A model generated the notes under the pieces. It made no database searches. It saw nothing but the letters and a program-made list of their open reading frames with translations, and was not told where the DNA came from. The position numbers were made by a program, and so were the translations under genes. DNA of 64,000 nucleotides from HKCCE3408 sp038530555. GTDB taxonomy: Bacteria; Pseudomonadota; Alphaproteobacteria; Rhodobacterales; Rhodobacteraceae. Location of the stretch: assembly GCA_038530555.1 (NCBI GenBank), contig JBCBCN010000009.1, forward strand, positions 85,593 through 149,592, read 5' to 3'. This document shows, piece by piece, positions 8,642-17,863 of this stretch (the stretch's first letter is position 1; each line of letters begins with the position of its first letter).

Positions 8642-9253
8642 ATGCGCAACCGCGATCTATGGCGGCGACTTGAGGCTTTCGAGTTCGATGCCCCGGGCGG
8701 CGACGCGCCCTTCTCGCTCAAGCTTGCAGTGGCCGAGAATTGGAACGACGATTACACTGTCCGCGTGCTTGAGGAATACCGGCGCTTTCTCTACCTCACG
8801 CAGATCCAAAGCGCGCAGATCACCCCGTCGATCCCCGTGGACCGGGCCTGGCATATGCACATGACCTATACGCGGTCCTACTGGGAGGACCTGTGCGACG
8901 GCGTGATCGGCGCAAAGATCCACCATAACCCGGTTGAGAGTGAGGCCGACATGCCGCGCTACTTGGCGCAGTATGAGGCCACAAAGACGCTTTATGAGCG
9001 CGAATTCGGCGCCGCCCCGCCCGAGGATATCTGGCCCGGTAAAGCGACGGATGATCCGCTGTTCATGGTCAAGCCAGGTGGCCCTTTGGTCCTTCTGCTC
9101 TGGCTCACCATTCCGATCGGCATTTTCCTCACCGGTATTTCAGCGACCGGTCGCCTGCCGTTTTCATTTCTAGTTCCGCTTGGCGTAACGCTGGCGGCCG
9201 TCGCCGCAACGATCTATTTTGCTTGGAAAGCGGCGCACCAAAGAAGCGTCTGA
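8642..9253 (+). CDS. Membrane-anchored glycine-rich-domain-containing-protein-like (GRDP-like) protein
   Basis: 203 residues. Residues about 25-125 resemble the GRDP-like domain (PF07173): a long helical stretch with RFLYLTQIQ, then the hallmark VDRAWHMHMTYTRSYWEDL with a WHxHxxxxxxY core, and a downstream YEATKTLYEREFG. Two hydrophobic helices close together at about 145-165 and 173-193 anchor the C terminus, so the conserved domain should face the cytoplasm. The family's biochemical role is not established. Its ribosome site (AAGAGG) is weak. It neighbours xseA but shares no evident function with it. Confidence 0.6.
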   Translation: MRNRDLWRRLEAFEFDAPGGDAPFSLKLAVAENWNDDYTVRVLEEYRRFLYLTQIQSAQITPSIPVDRAWHMHMTYTRSYWEDLCDGVIGAKIHHNPVESEADMPRYLAQYEATKTLYEREFGAAPPEDIWPGKATDDPLFMVKPGGPLVLLLWLTIPIGIFLTGISATGRLPFSFLVPLGVTLAAVAATIYFAWKAAHQRSV

Positions 9254-9374
9254 AAGCGGCGTCTGGTTTTCATTCGAATATGGCCGGTCTGGCCGGGACA
9301 GAGATGGCGATGGCGACGGAGACGGCGGGGGTGGATGCGGGGATTGACCCCAGAGCCCGGTAGGAGGCAGCAGG

Positions 9375-10931
9375 ATGGACGATCTCATCGACGATGACGG
9401 GCCGCTGGGCGGCAACACGCCTGCTCAAAACGCCCCGGAATTTTCCGTCTCCGATCTGACGGGTGCTGTGAAACGCACCCTGGAGGGCGCCTTTGGCCGG
9501 GTGCGCGTGCGCGGTGAGCTGGGCCGCGTGATGCGGGCGGGCTCGGGGCATTACTACTATGACCTGAAGGACGACCGGAACGTCATCTCGTGCAACACCT
9601 GGAAAGGGCAGGTGGCGGGCCTCGGTATGGTGCCGGAGGAGGGCCTCGAGGTCATCGTCACGGGCCGTCTCAGCACCTATGGCCCGCAATCGCGTTACAA
9701 TCTCAACGTCGATCGGATGGAGGTTGCGGGCGAGGGCGCGCTGATGGTGATGCTGGAGAAGCGTCGCCAAAAGCTGATGAAAGAGGGTCTGTTCGAGGAG
9801 GCCCGCAAGCGCCCGCTGCCCTACCTGCCCGAGGTGATCGGGGTCGTGACCTCGCCCCAGGGCGCGGTGATCCGAGATATTCTACACCGCCTGCGCGACC
9901 GGTTCCCGCGCCAGGTGCTGATCTGGCCCGTGCCGGTGCAAGGCGAGCGCTGCGCGCCGGAAGTGACCCGTGCCATCAAGGGCTTCAACGCGCTTGGGCC
10001 GGGCGATCCGGTGCCCCGGCCCGATCTGATCATCGTGGCCCGGGGCGGGGGCTCGCTTGAGGATTTGTGGGGTTTCAATGAGGAAAGCGTCGTGCGTGCC
10101 GCAGCGGAAAGTGAGATCCCCCTGATCTCGGCAGTTGGCCATGAGACCGACACGACGCTGATCGATTTCGCCTCCGATCGCCGCGCGCCAACACCCACGG
10201 CGGCCGCGGAGATGGCCGTGCCGGTGCGTCTGGACCTGTTGGCTTGGGTCGAAGCGCAGAGCGGGCATCTGACCCGCGCCTTAGGCGGTGGCATTACGCA
10301 GCGGCGGCAACGTTTGGGTGATTTGAGCCGGGCCTTGCCGCGCGTAGAAAGCCTCCTCGACACGCCGCGCCAGCGTCTTGATCGTTGGTCCGACCGGCTG
10401 GAGCCAGGCCTGCGCGCGGTGCTAGAGCGTCAAGGCACGCGGCTTGAGCGCGTGGCCAGCGGTCTGGGTCCAGCACTCAGTTCGGGCGTGCAGCGGCGAC
10501 GGGTGCGTCTTGGCCAGGCCTCTGGCCGTTTGAGCCTTGGGGCGGTTCGGCGTGGACTGGATGAGCAGGGCAGGATGCTGGCGCGCATAGGCCGTGATCT
10601 CGACCGTGCCTTTGCTACGCGGCAGGAGCGCGCGGGCCAGCGCCTGGCCAATACCTGGCGCCTGTTTGAGACACTGGGCTACAAAGCGACGCTGCGCCGG
10701 GGCTATGCGGTTTTGCGCGAGGGCGACACGGTCATTAGCGATGCGGCTGCGGCCTCGGCTGCGGCCACGCTCGAAGTGGAATTCGCTGATGGTCGCGTGC
10801 AGATTGGCGCGGCCTCAGGCGGCTCGGTTCAACAGCCTAAAGCCGACCCTCTCAAAGGCACTGCGGCCGGGTCCAACAAGACCCGACCGCAGAGTTCTGG
10901 GGGCGCACAAAAGGATTTATTCGGCGAGTAA
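9375..10931 (+). CDS. xseA: Exodeoxyribonuclease VII large subunit
   Basis: XseA is the catalytic large subunit of exonuclease VII, which degrades single-stranded DNA from both ends together with XseB. The 518-residue product shows the N-terminal OB-fold (FSVSDLTGAVKRTLEGAFG, then VRVRGELG and YYYDLKDD). The catalytic domain follows, with PYLPEVIGVVTSPQGAVIRD, VARGGGSLEDLWGFNEE and SAVGHETDTTLIDFASDRRA. A long arginine-rich coiled-coil region and a C-terminal segment (LRRGYAVLREGD) complete it. The length is slightly above average because of a polar tail. xseB is not in the window. Confidence 0.96.
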   Translation: MDDLIDDDGPLGGNTPAQNAPEFSVSDLTGAVKRTLEGAFGRVRVRGELGRVMRAGSGHYYYDLKDDRNVISCNTWKGQVAGLGMVPEEGLEVIVTGRLSTYGPQSRYNLNVDRMEVAGEGALMVMLEKRRQKLMKEGLFEEARKRPLPYLPEVIGVVTSPQGAVIRDILHRLRDRFPRQVLIWPVPVQGERCAPEVTRAIKGFNALGPGDPVPRPDLIIVARGGGSLEDLWGFNEESVVRAAAESEIPLISAVGHETDTTLIDFASDRRAPTPTAAAEMAVPVRLDLLAWVEAQSGHLTRALGGGITQRRQRLGDLSRALPRVESLLDTPRQRLDRWSDRLEPGLRAVLERQGTRLERVASGLGPALSSGVQRRRVRLGQASGRLSLGAVRRGLDEQGRMLARIGRDLDRAFATRQERAGQRLANTWRLFETLGYKATLRRGYAVLREGDTVISDAAAASAAATLEVEFADGRVQIGAASGGSVQQPKADPLKGTAAGSNKTRPQSSGGAQKDLFGE

Positions 10932-10954
10932 TCGCGTCGGTCTCGGGCTCACAC

Positions 10955-11623
10955 TCAGCCTTCGACCGCCGCCTCGCCTTTAAGCATCGCCCAGTGCTCT
11001 GCCATCGAGGGCAGGGTCAACAGGACGATCCCAAAGATCAGAAAGCTCAGCAACATCGCCGGAAGCCAAATGGCCGAGAGCATCAGGCCGAAGGCGCCCA
11101 TAACGCGGCGGGCAAAGGCCGGCGACACAGTGCGGCTTAGGTAAAGGTAGAGGAAGCGACCGCCGTCGAGCGGCTGCACCGGCAGGCTGGTGACGATGCC
11201 GATAAACAGGTTGATGAAGGCGAACTTCATCAGCCAATCCGCGGCCAGGCTTGCCTCAGGCAGAAGCGGCAGCATCAGCGCACTGATGGCCCAGAGTCCA
11301 AAACTTGTCAGTGGCCCGATGGCAGCGATCAGCTCTTGCGCCTCAACGGAGGCGCGCGATGTGCGCACCTGGCCGCCCGCCGCGCCAAACTGGTGCGAGA
11401 TCAGCTCAAGCCCTTGCTTGGCCACGACCCAAGTCCGCGCCGCTTCGCGCAGATAAAGGGAAAAAATGATCAGAAGAAAGACGGCCAGATCCCCAAGAAA
11501 CCCGGCCATTCCGCCGGTGAGATGGACCATCACGAACGCAAACAGCACCAGAGAAAAACCGATCTCGATGCGGACGCCCTCACGTGTGCTGAACTGCACA
11601 ACGGGCATGTCCTGACGCAACAT
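10955..11623 (-). CDS. M50 (site-2 protease)-like membrane protein lacking the zinc motif
   Basis: A multi-spanning protein of 222 residues with the fold signature of M50 metalloproteases such as SpoIVFB. The second conserved element is intact (NLFIGIVTSLPVQPLDGGRF, with the typical PLDGGR), but where HEXXH should lie the sequence reads YLREAARTW: the Glu is kept and both histidines are gone. It is therefore predicted to be proteolytically inactive, perhaps a binding or scaffold protein. The ATG at 11623 follows GACTGGGG; a TTG 18 bases upstream and an ATG at 11608 are alternatives. It is convergent with xseA, 23 bases apart. Confidence 0.7.
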   Translation of the reverse strand: MLRQDMPVVQFSTREGVRIEIGFSLVLFAFVMVHLTGGMAGFLGDLAVFLLIIFSLYLREAARTWVVAKQGLELISHQFGAAGGQVRTSRASVEAQELIAAIGPLTSFGLWAISALMLPLLPEASLAADWLMKFAFINLFIGIVTSLPVQPLDGGRFLYLYLSRTVSPAFARRVMGAFGLMLSAIWLPAMLLSFLIFGIVLLTLPSMAEHWAMLKGEAAVEG

Positions 11624-11769
11624 ATATACAACCCCAGTCAATATTTTACTCGCTCACCCAGGGATGATTCGTAGGGGGGATTTGCGGCTTAAATGTCCCC
11701 GTAAAGCGACGATTGAGGCAGGGCCCCGGCGCAAAGCGACCACATTTGCGCCGCTTTTGCGGGTGCGCC

Positions 11770-12696
11770 TCAGCGGCCGCGGATGCGCGGATCGAGAGCG
11801 TCGCGCAGCCCATCGCCGATATAGTTCACGCTGAGCACCGTGAGCGAGATCGCAACCCCGGGCCAGAGCACGCGTTCAGGGTGGCGCTGCATGAAGTCAG
11901 TCGCGTCGAATAACAGTTTACCCCAGGTTGGGAAATCCGATGGAAAGCCCAATCCTAGAAAGCTCAGAGCGCTCTCGGTGATAATGGCGTTGGCGATCCC
12001 CAGCGTCGCCGACACCATAATGGGCGACATTACATTGGGCAGAATATGACGCAGGATCATCCAGCGCGCAGGCGTCCCGATGGAGCGCGCGGCCAGAACG
12101 AATTCGCGTTCTTTCAGCGCCAGAACATCGCCGCGTACCACGCGCGCCGTTTGCATCCACGAGGTGATGCCAATGACCGTCACGATCAGGATAAAGATGC
12201 CGCCCTCCGGCCCAAAGGCCGCCCGCAACTGATCGCGAAAGAGCATGATGATGACCAAGAGCAGCGGGAGCAGCGGCAGCGCCAGGAACAGATCCGTCAG
12301 CCGCATCAGCGGGCCGTCCAGGCGCCGAAAATAGCCCGCGATCACCCCAATGAACGTGCCTAGGACCAGGGCCAACAGCATCGCGGTCAAGCCCACAAGG
12401 ATCGAGATCTGCCCGCCCGCCATCATCCGCGCCATGGTATCGCGGCCCAATTGGTCGGCCCCCATCGGATGCGCCCAGCTTGGCCCGGTGTTGCGCGCGC
12501 GTACGTCGATATAGGTCGGGTCTATCGTCCAGATTAGCGGGCCGAGAAACACGAAAACCAGCGCGAAGATGAAAAAGCCTAGGCCGAAGAGCGCGCCCTT
12601 ATGGCTGCGGAACTGATCCCAGACATCCCACCACTGGCTGCGCGGAGGGGCGCCGGTTTCGCGGGCGACGCTGTCGGCGACGGGGGCGTCAGTCAT
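11770..12696 (-). CDS. Dipeptide/oligopeptide ABC transporter permease, DppC/OppC type
   Basis: Inner-membrane permease subunit, 308 residues. It has an N-terminal cytoplasmic stretch with a first helix (GALFGLGFFIFALVFVFLG), then the BPD_transp_1 domain with five helices and the EAA-like cytoplasmic loop that contacts the ATPase (AARSIGTPARWMILRHILPN). GADQLGRDTMARMMAGGQIS is diagnostic for the DppC/OppC branch. Its ATG lies inside the end of the preceding permease gene (8-base overlap ATGACTGA), so the two are translationally coupled, and this decided the start over a longer upstream alternative. Confidence 0.92.
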   Translation of the reverse strand: MTDAPVADSVARETGAPPRSQWWDVWDQFRSHKGALFGLGFFIFALVFVFLGPLIWTIDPTYIDVRARNTGPSWAHPMGADQLGRDTMARMMAGGQISILVGLTAMLLALVLGTFIGVIAGYFRRLDGPLMRLTDLFLALPLLPLLLVIIMLFRDQLRAAFGPEGGIFILIVTVIGITSWMQTARVVRGDVLALKEREFVLAARSIGTPARWMILRHILPNVMSPIMVSATLGIANAIITESALSFLGLGFPSDFPTWGKLLFDATDFMQRHPERVLWPGVAISLTVLSVNYIGDGLRDALDPRIRGR

Positions 12697-13699
12697 AGCG
12701 GATCCTCGGGTCGAGCAGTCCGTAAAGGACATCTGCCAGCAGATTGAAAAGCACGATCAACACCGCGAAGATAAAGCTCACGGTTTGCACCACCGGGATA
12801 TCGCCGCCCTGGATCGCGATGATCAAAAGCTGCCCGATCCCGTTCACCTTAAAGACCTGCTCGGTGATGATCGCCCCACCAAAGACGGCCGGAACATTGA
12901 GGGCGATCACAGTCACGACAGGGATCATCGAATTGCGCAGAACATGAACCAATACAACGACGCGCTCGCTCATGCCTTTGGCGCGCGCGGTGCGGACGTA
13001 GTCCTGGTTGAGATTGTCGAGCATCGAGGCGCGCATGAAGCGGCTGATCTGGCTCGCGTTGAATAGGCCCAGGACCATCACAGGCATGATGATCTGTTTG
13101 AGCTGCACGACGAAACTGTCCCAATCGGTCACTTCGTGCGTGGTGTCATAAACGCTAGGGAACCATCCCAGATTGACCGCGAAAATTACGATGAAGAGAA
13201 CGCCGGTGAAAAAGGTCGGGACTGAAAAGCCGACCATCGAGATAAACGTGCCGACCTGATCAAAGACGGAATACTGCCGGTAGGCCGAGATGATACCCAA
13301 GGGCAGGGCGATGATGATGCCCACGATATAGCTGATCCCCACGACCCAGAGGGTCTGCGGCATCCGCTGCACGATCAGGTCCATTACAGGCGAGCGGGTT
13401 TGGTATGAGATGATCCGCGCGCCATCCTCGGGCGCGACGTTCCAGCCGAAGGCCCCCTCGATCAGGTGCAGAGGTTCGTCCCAAACCATAAGGCGAAGCC
13501 ATTTGAGATACTGCACCATCACCGGGTCATTGACGCCGAGGCTTTCGCGGATCTGCTCGCGCACCTCAGGCGGAATGGTGAGCGGCAGGCCCGCGGTCGG
13601 GTCAGAGGGGCTGAGCTTGACGATCAGAAAGATCACGAAGCTGATGAAGATCAGCGTTGGGATCGCGAGAGTCAGGCGTCGCAGGGTGAAGGTCAGCAT
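12689..13699 (-). CDS. Dipeptide/oligopeptide ABC transporter permease, DppB/OppB type
   Basis: Partner permease of the downstream DppC-type gene, 336 residues. The N terminus MLTFTLRRLTLAIPTLIFIS is typical for DppB proteins (short basic start, first helix, then a large periplasmic loop). The transport domain contains VRTARAKGMSERVVVLVHVL, the coupling-helix loop, and ends with LADVLYGLLDPRIRYD, a near-universal DppB/OppB tail. The ATG at 13699 is preferred over a TTG 15 bases upstream. It follows the substrate-binding gene after a 182-base gap containing a perfect stem-loop. Confidence 0.93.
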   Translation of the reverse strand: MLTFTLRRLTLAIPTLIFISFVIFLIVKLSPSDPTAGLPLTIPPEVREQIRESLGVNDPVMVQYLKWLRLMVWDEPLHLIEGAFGWNVAPEDGARIISYQTRSPVMDLIVQRMPQTLWVVGISYIVGIIIALPLGIISAYRQYSVFDQVGTFISMVGFSVPTFFTGVLFIVIFAVNLGWFPSVYDTTHEVTDWDSFVVQLKQIIMPVMVLGLFNASQISRFMRASMLDNLNQDYVRTARAKGMSERVVVLVHVLRNSMIPVVTVIALNVPAVFGGAIITEQVFKVNGIGQLLIIAIQGGDIPVVQTVSFIFAVLIVLFNLLADVLYGLLDPRIRYD

Positions 13700-13840
13700 C
13701 GGCGGTGATCCCAAAGCGGCGCGAGATATGTCCGCAGGCCCAAGTCACCCATGCTTATGACGGCCACGATCCAAAAAGATTTCCGGCCAGACTCAATCAC
13801 GTGCAAGGTGTGGGACATCGGCATGAAGCCTCAAAAGATA

Positions 13841-13869
13841 GGTCCCGCCCACACGTGGCGGGCGGGACC
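13841..13869 (-). other. Intercistronic stem-loop after the substrate-binding-protein gene
   Basis: A perfect 10-bp inverted repeat (GGTCCCGCCC at 13841-13850, GGGCGGGACC at 13860-13869) with a 9-base loop lies 12 bases beyond the stop of the peptide-binding protein and before the permease genes. There is only a weak T-rich tail, so it is better read as a 3'-stabilising or partially terminating hairpin. This would allow the binding protein to be made in excess over the permeases. Confidence 0.65.
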
Positions 13870-13881
13870 CAATTTACCTGA

Positions 13882-15603
13882 TCACTCGGGGATCCGGTGC
13901 CAGTCCATGATGTTCCACAGCTCACTGTCCCAGTCGGACATGCGCACGCCGCCCAAGCTGTTGGCATGGGCCGAGACGCCGCCGCGGTGGATGAGCGGGA
14001 TGATCGAGCCGGTCTGCACCAGCAGGTCGTTCATCTCGCGCGCGATGCGGCCGCGCTCATCGAGGGCAGCCGTCGCGGCCATCTCATCGATCAGGGCTTC
14101 GTACGCGTCGTTGCAGAAGCGTTGCATGTTTCCGCCCTGCCACTGGCTGGCCGGGCTTGGCATGTTGTCGCAATTCCACTGCGCCATGTAGGCCTGCGGA
14201 TCGACGCCAGCGAAGTTGTTGGTGTACATCTCCACATCGGCGAAGAACTTCTGGAACGTGTCAGGGCTGCTCGGGTCGCCGCCGAAGAAGACCGAGGCGT
14301 CGATGTTGCGCAGTTCGGTCTCGATGCCGATCTCTTCCCACCACTGCTTGACCAGGGCCTGCGTGTCCTGACGCACAGCGTTGGTCGAGGTCTGGTAGAG
14401 GATGCTCAGCGGCACACCGTCAAGCTCACGCACGCCATCGCCATCGGTGTCGACGATCCCGGCCTCATCGAGCATCGCGTTCGCGCCCTCGATGTCCTGC
14501 ACCAAGCAGCCATCATTGGCCGTCGAGGCATAGAGCGCCGGAGCCGGCAGCACGTTACAGGTCGGACGTCCGCCCGCGCCATAGCCGATCTCGACCAAAA
14601 GCGCCCGATCGATCGCCATAGACATAGCCTCGGTCACGGTCTGATTGGTCAGGAACGGATGCGGGCCGCCTTCGACGGTTGCGCGCAACTCACCAAGCTC
14701 GGGATCCGGGTTGGTCTGGTTGATCATGATCCGCTCAACCGAGGTCCCGAAGGCGGTTACAACCGTGCCGTTGCCCTGGGCTTCCATCTCGGCCAGCACG
14801 GTCGGGTCGATCTGCAGGTTCCAGGCATAGTCGAACTCACCTGTTTCAAGCACCGAACGAGCCGAAGCGGTCGCATCGCCGCCGCCTTTGAAGGTGATCG
14901 AGGCAAAGTAGGGCCGATCTTCGAAGCGGAAGTTCTCGTTGGCCACAAACTCAATAACGTCATTTGGCCGGAAATCGGTGACCACAAAGGGGCCGGTGCC
15001 GATCGGACCGAAATTCGCTTCGGTGCATTCCGGCGCGCGCGCGCCCAGGCAATCGGCAAACTGCGCGGCCTGGATGATCGGGCTCTCGGAGCCGACCAGC
15101 GCGGTATAGGGGAACGGCGTGGGGGCGTCGAAGGTGATCTGGACTGTCAGATCGTCGAGCGCCTCCACGCTGGTCACACCTTCAAAGTACTGCGTCTGCG
15201 CGCAGCCGCCCTCGGGATGGGTGCAATATTCCCAGGTAAAGACCGCGTCCGCGGCGGTGAACGGCGTGCCGTCCGACCACAACACACCTTCGCGCAAGCT
15301 CCAGGTGATAGTCGTCAGGTCTTCGGAGATGCCGCCGTTTTCCACGGTCGGGATTTCCGCCGCGAGCCAGGGGGTGATCTCACCGGTATCGTCAAAGCGC
15401 GCGAGGCTTTCGAGCACGAGCGAGGCCGATTCGACTTCTTTGGTGCCGCCCGACAGGAACGGGTTGAGCGTCGAGGGCGCCTGCCAATAGATGATATTCA
15501 GATGGCCCGAGCCGCCGCGGGTCAGGTGCCCGTCGGCCCAGGTGGCCATGGGTGCCAGCGCGACAAGCGCCGTGGCTCCGGCCATAATTCGAAGCGATTT
15601 CAT
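13882..15603 (-). CDS. Peptide ABC transporter substrate-binding protein (SBP_bac_5 family)
   Basis: Periplasmic binding protein of 573 residues. It begins with a Sec signal peptide (MKSLRIMAGATALVALAPMA, predicted cleavage after TWA) and has family-5 motifs such as DLTTITWSLREGVLWSDGTP and TAADAVFTWEY near residues 95-125. The ATG at 15603 has GGGAGATC upstream and starts the signal peptide; the 28 residues upstream in frame are not signal-like. It heads the permease genes on the minus strand, while the ATPase gene is divergent, 299 bases away. The ligand (peptide, nickel-chelate or other) cannot be fixed from sequence. Confidence 0.93.
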   Translation of the reverse strand: MKSLRIMAGATALVALAPMATWADGHLTRGGSGHLNIIYWQAPSTLNPFLSGGTKEVESASLVLESLARFDDTGEITPWLAAEIPTVENGGISEDLTTITWSLREGVLWSDGTPFTAADAVFTWEYCTHPEGGCAQTQYFEGVTSVEALDDLTVQITFDAPTPFPYTALVGSESPIIQAAQFADCLGARAPECTEANFGPIGTGPFVVTDFRPNDVIEFVANENFRFEDRPYFASITFKGGGDATASARSVLETGEFDYAWNLQIDPTVLAEMEAQGNGTVVTAFGTSVERIMINQTNPDPELGELRATVEGGPHPFLTNQTVTEAMSMAIDRALLVEIGYGAGGRPTCNVLPAPALYASTANDGCLVQDIEGANAMLDEAGIVDTDGDGVRELDGVPLSILYQTSTNAVRQDTQALVKQWWEEIGIETELRNIDASVFFGGDPSSPDTFQKFFADVEMYTNNFAGVDPQAYMAQWNCDNMPSPASQWQGGNMQRFCNDAYEALIDEMAATAALDERGRIAREMNDLLVQTGSIIPLIHRGGVSAHANSLGGVRMSDWDSELWNIMDWHRIPE

Positions 15604-15902
15604 GAGAACTTGATCTCCCTGTGGTCTGGATGGATTGCGCCCGCTCGCATTTGGTATGCGGTTGCCGGGATCGGGTGCGTTTCGCACGCTCTAGCGCGGT
15701 GGCGGCCCATAGACCCAAACGCGCGGATAGTTGTGAGACGACACCCCATCGCTTCATCTCATGCTGAGCCGCGAAAAAAAGCAAGTCTGCTGCAATGCTA
15801 GGCAGCGATCCCGGTAAGGGCGCCCAAACATTTGACACTCAGGCCCGGTCGATCCACGCTTTTGCATGATCTTTGACCACTTGCCCGATTTGAGAGCCCT
15901 CG
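15604..15902. other. Divergent intergenic region of the peptide ABC locus
   Basis: 299 bases separating the binding-protein gene (minus) from the ATPase gene (plus). It should hold both promoters. I could not identify a convincing operator, riboswitch or small gene in it; reading frames across it are antisense shadows of the flanking genes. Confidence 0.4.
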
Positions 15903-17849
15903 ATGCTGGATGAGCCCAAAGCCGACCCGGCCGCCGATCAAGCGCCCGTTGTCCAGCTGCGCAATTTGCGCGTTGAGTTTCAGACCAAAGGCGGCGTTGT
16001 CGCGGGCGTCGAAGATGTCTCGTTTCAGATCGGAGCGGGCGAGACGGTCTGTGTGGTCGGCGAGTCCGGCTCCGGCAAATCGGTGTCCTCGCTCGCGCTG
16101 ATGCGCCTGGTGGAGTTTGGCGGCGGCACGATCGCAGGCGGCGCGCTGGAATTTGAGACCAAAGACCGCGGCCGGATCGATCTCAGCCGCACGCCAGGCG
16201 ATGTGATGCGCGATATTCGCGGCAATGAAATCGGCATGATCTTCCAAGAGCCGATGACCGCGCTCAACCCGGTCTTCACGGTCGAGCGGCAATTGACCGA
16301 AGGCTTGCGCCGCCACCGCAACCTCACCGCGAAGGAGGCCAGCGCCCGCGCGCTGGAACTGCTCAAGCAGGTCCGCATCCCCGAGCCTGAGCGGCGGCTC
16401 AAGCAATACCCGCATGAGCTGTCTGGCGGGATGCGTCAGCGGGTGGTCATCGCCATGGCGCTGGCCTGTGAGCCGCGCATTCTGATCGCCGATGAGCCGA
16501 CAACTGCCCTCGACGTGACGATCCAGGCCGAAATCTTGGCGCTGATCAACCGGCTCAAGCGGGAAACCGGCGCCTCGATCATGTTCATTACCCATGACAT
16601 GGCCGTGGTCGCGCAAATCGCCGACCGTGTGGTGGTGATGTTCCGCGGCCGCAAGGTGGAGGAGGGGCCGGTCGAGCAGATCTTCGCCAATCCGCAGCAC
16701 GATTATACCAAGGCGCTGTTGGCCGCTGTGCCCAAGCTAGGCGAAATGCGCGGCAAGGCTCTGCCCGAGCCGATGAAGCTTTTGGGGAGCGAGCGCCGCG
16801 AGACCGCGCCGATCAAGGGCACCGAGCGGACGCTTTTGAAGGTGCGCAACCTGACCACGCGCTTTCCGGTCAAAGGCGGTTTTTTCCGCCGCACGGTGGC
16901 CAATGTGCACGCGGTTGAGGATCTGTCGATCCACGTGAATGCCGGTCAAACCCTTAGCCTGGTGGGTGAGTCGGGTTGCGGAAAATCGACGGCCGGTCGC
17001 TCGATCCTGCGCTTGGTTGAGCCGCTTTCAGGCAGCGTCGAGTTGGACGGCCTCGATATCCTGGGTCTTAACCCGCGCGATCTGCGCCGCGCCCGCCAAG
17101 ACATGCAGATGATCTTTCAAGATCCCTTCGCCTCGCTCAATCCGCAGATGCAGCTTGGCCCGCAAGTGGCCGAGCCGTTGACCAATTTCGGCACCACCTC
17201 AGCGTCAGAGCGGGAGGACCGGGTGGCGATGCTCTTTGACCGGGTGCAATTGCCGCGCAGCTTCATGAAGCGCTATCCCCATGAGTTGTCGGGTGGACAG
17301 CGTCAGCGCGTGGCCATTGCCCGGGCGCTCGCGCTCAACCCTAAGCTGATCATCGCCGATGAGGCGGTCTCGGCCCTCGATGTCTCGGTCCAGGCCGAAG
17401 TGCTCAATCTGATGCTGGAATTGCAGGCCGAATTGGGCCTGTCATACCTCTTCATCAGCCACGATATGGCGGTGGTGGAGCGGGTGAGCCACCAGGTCGG
17501 CGTGATGTATCTGGGCCGCTTGGTTGAGGTGGGCCCGCGCGCCTCGGTCTTCGAGAACCCGACCCATCCCTACACCCGCTCACTCCTGAAGGCGGTGCCG
17601 GTGGCCGATCCGACCCAGCGCATGCTCGAGAGCGATCTGAACTTCAAACCGATCCCGTCACCCGTCCATCCCGTGGGCCATGATCCCGGCCCTTCTGAAT
17701 ACCGCGAGATCAGCCCCGGGCACCGTGTGCTGATCGGCAATTGGGGCGACTTCGAGCGCGATGATGATGACATGGACCGCGTTGAGGCTAAGTTGCGTGA
17801 AGGAACCGAGGTCGCCGAGGGCGGCCCGCGCCAACCGCTCCACGATTGA
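15903..17849 (+). CDS. Dipeptide ABC transporter ATP-binding protein, fused DppD-DppF type
   Basis: A 648-residue protein with two complete ABC ATPase domains in one chain. Domain 1 has Walker A GESGSGKS (about residues 53-60), signature LSGGMRQRVVIAMALA and Walker B ILIADEPTTALD. Domain 2 has GESGCGKS (about 355-362), LSGGQRQRVAIARALA and LIIADEAVSALD, where the usual DEPVSALD proline is Ala. Each domain is followed by an oligopeptide-transporter C-terminal extension (NPQHDYTKALLAAVP and NPTHPYTRSLLKAVP). It would power the divergently encoded permeases. The next gene starts 14 bases after its stop. Confidence 0.95.
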   Translation: MLDEPKADPAADQAPVVQLRNLRVEFQTKGGVVAGVEDVSFQIGAGETVCVVGESGSGKSVSSLALMRLVEFGGGTIAGGALEFETKDRGRIDLSRTPGDVMRDIRGNEIGMIFQEPMTALNPVFTVERQLTEGLRRHRNLTAKEASARALELLKQVRIPEPERRLKQYPHELSGGMRQRVVIAMALACEPRILIADEPTTALDVTIQAEILALINRLKRETGASIMFITHDMAVVAQIADRVVVMFRGRKVEEGPVEQIFANPQHDYTKALLAAVPKLGEMRGKALPEPMKLLGSERRETAPIKGTERTLLKVRNLTTRFPVKGGFFRRTVANVHAVEDLSIHVNAGQTLSLVGESGCGKSTAGRSILRLVEPLSGSVELDGLDILGLNPRDLRRARQDMQMIFQDPFASLNPQMQLGPQVAEPLTNFGTTSASEREDRVAMLFDRVQLPRSFMKRYPHELSGGQRQRVAIARALALNPKLIIADEAVSALDVSVQAEVLNLMLELQAELGLSYLFISHDMAVVERVSHQVGVMYLGRLVEVGPRASVFENPTHPYTRSLLKAVPVADPTQRMLESDLNFKPIPSPVHPVGHDPGPSEYREISPGHRVLIGNWGDFERDDDDMDRVEAKLREGTEVAEGGPRQPLHD

Positions 17850-17863
17850 TAGAGGGGTCAGCC

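Noticed and set aside
13897..15801. 634-codon open frame on the + strand opposite the peptide-binding protein gene
   Set aside because: It is an antisense shadow caused by high G+C codon use; the minus-strand frame has a signal peptide and SBP_bac_5 motifs, while the plus frame has no recognisable domain.
15798..16700. 300-codon minus-strand frame opposite the fused ATPase gene
   Set aside because: It overlaps the conserved ABC motifs of the real gene and lacks its own features.
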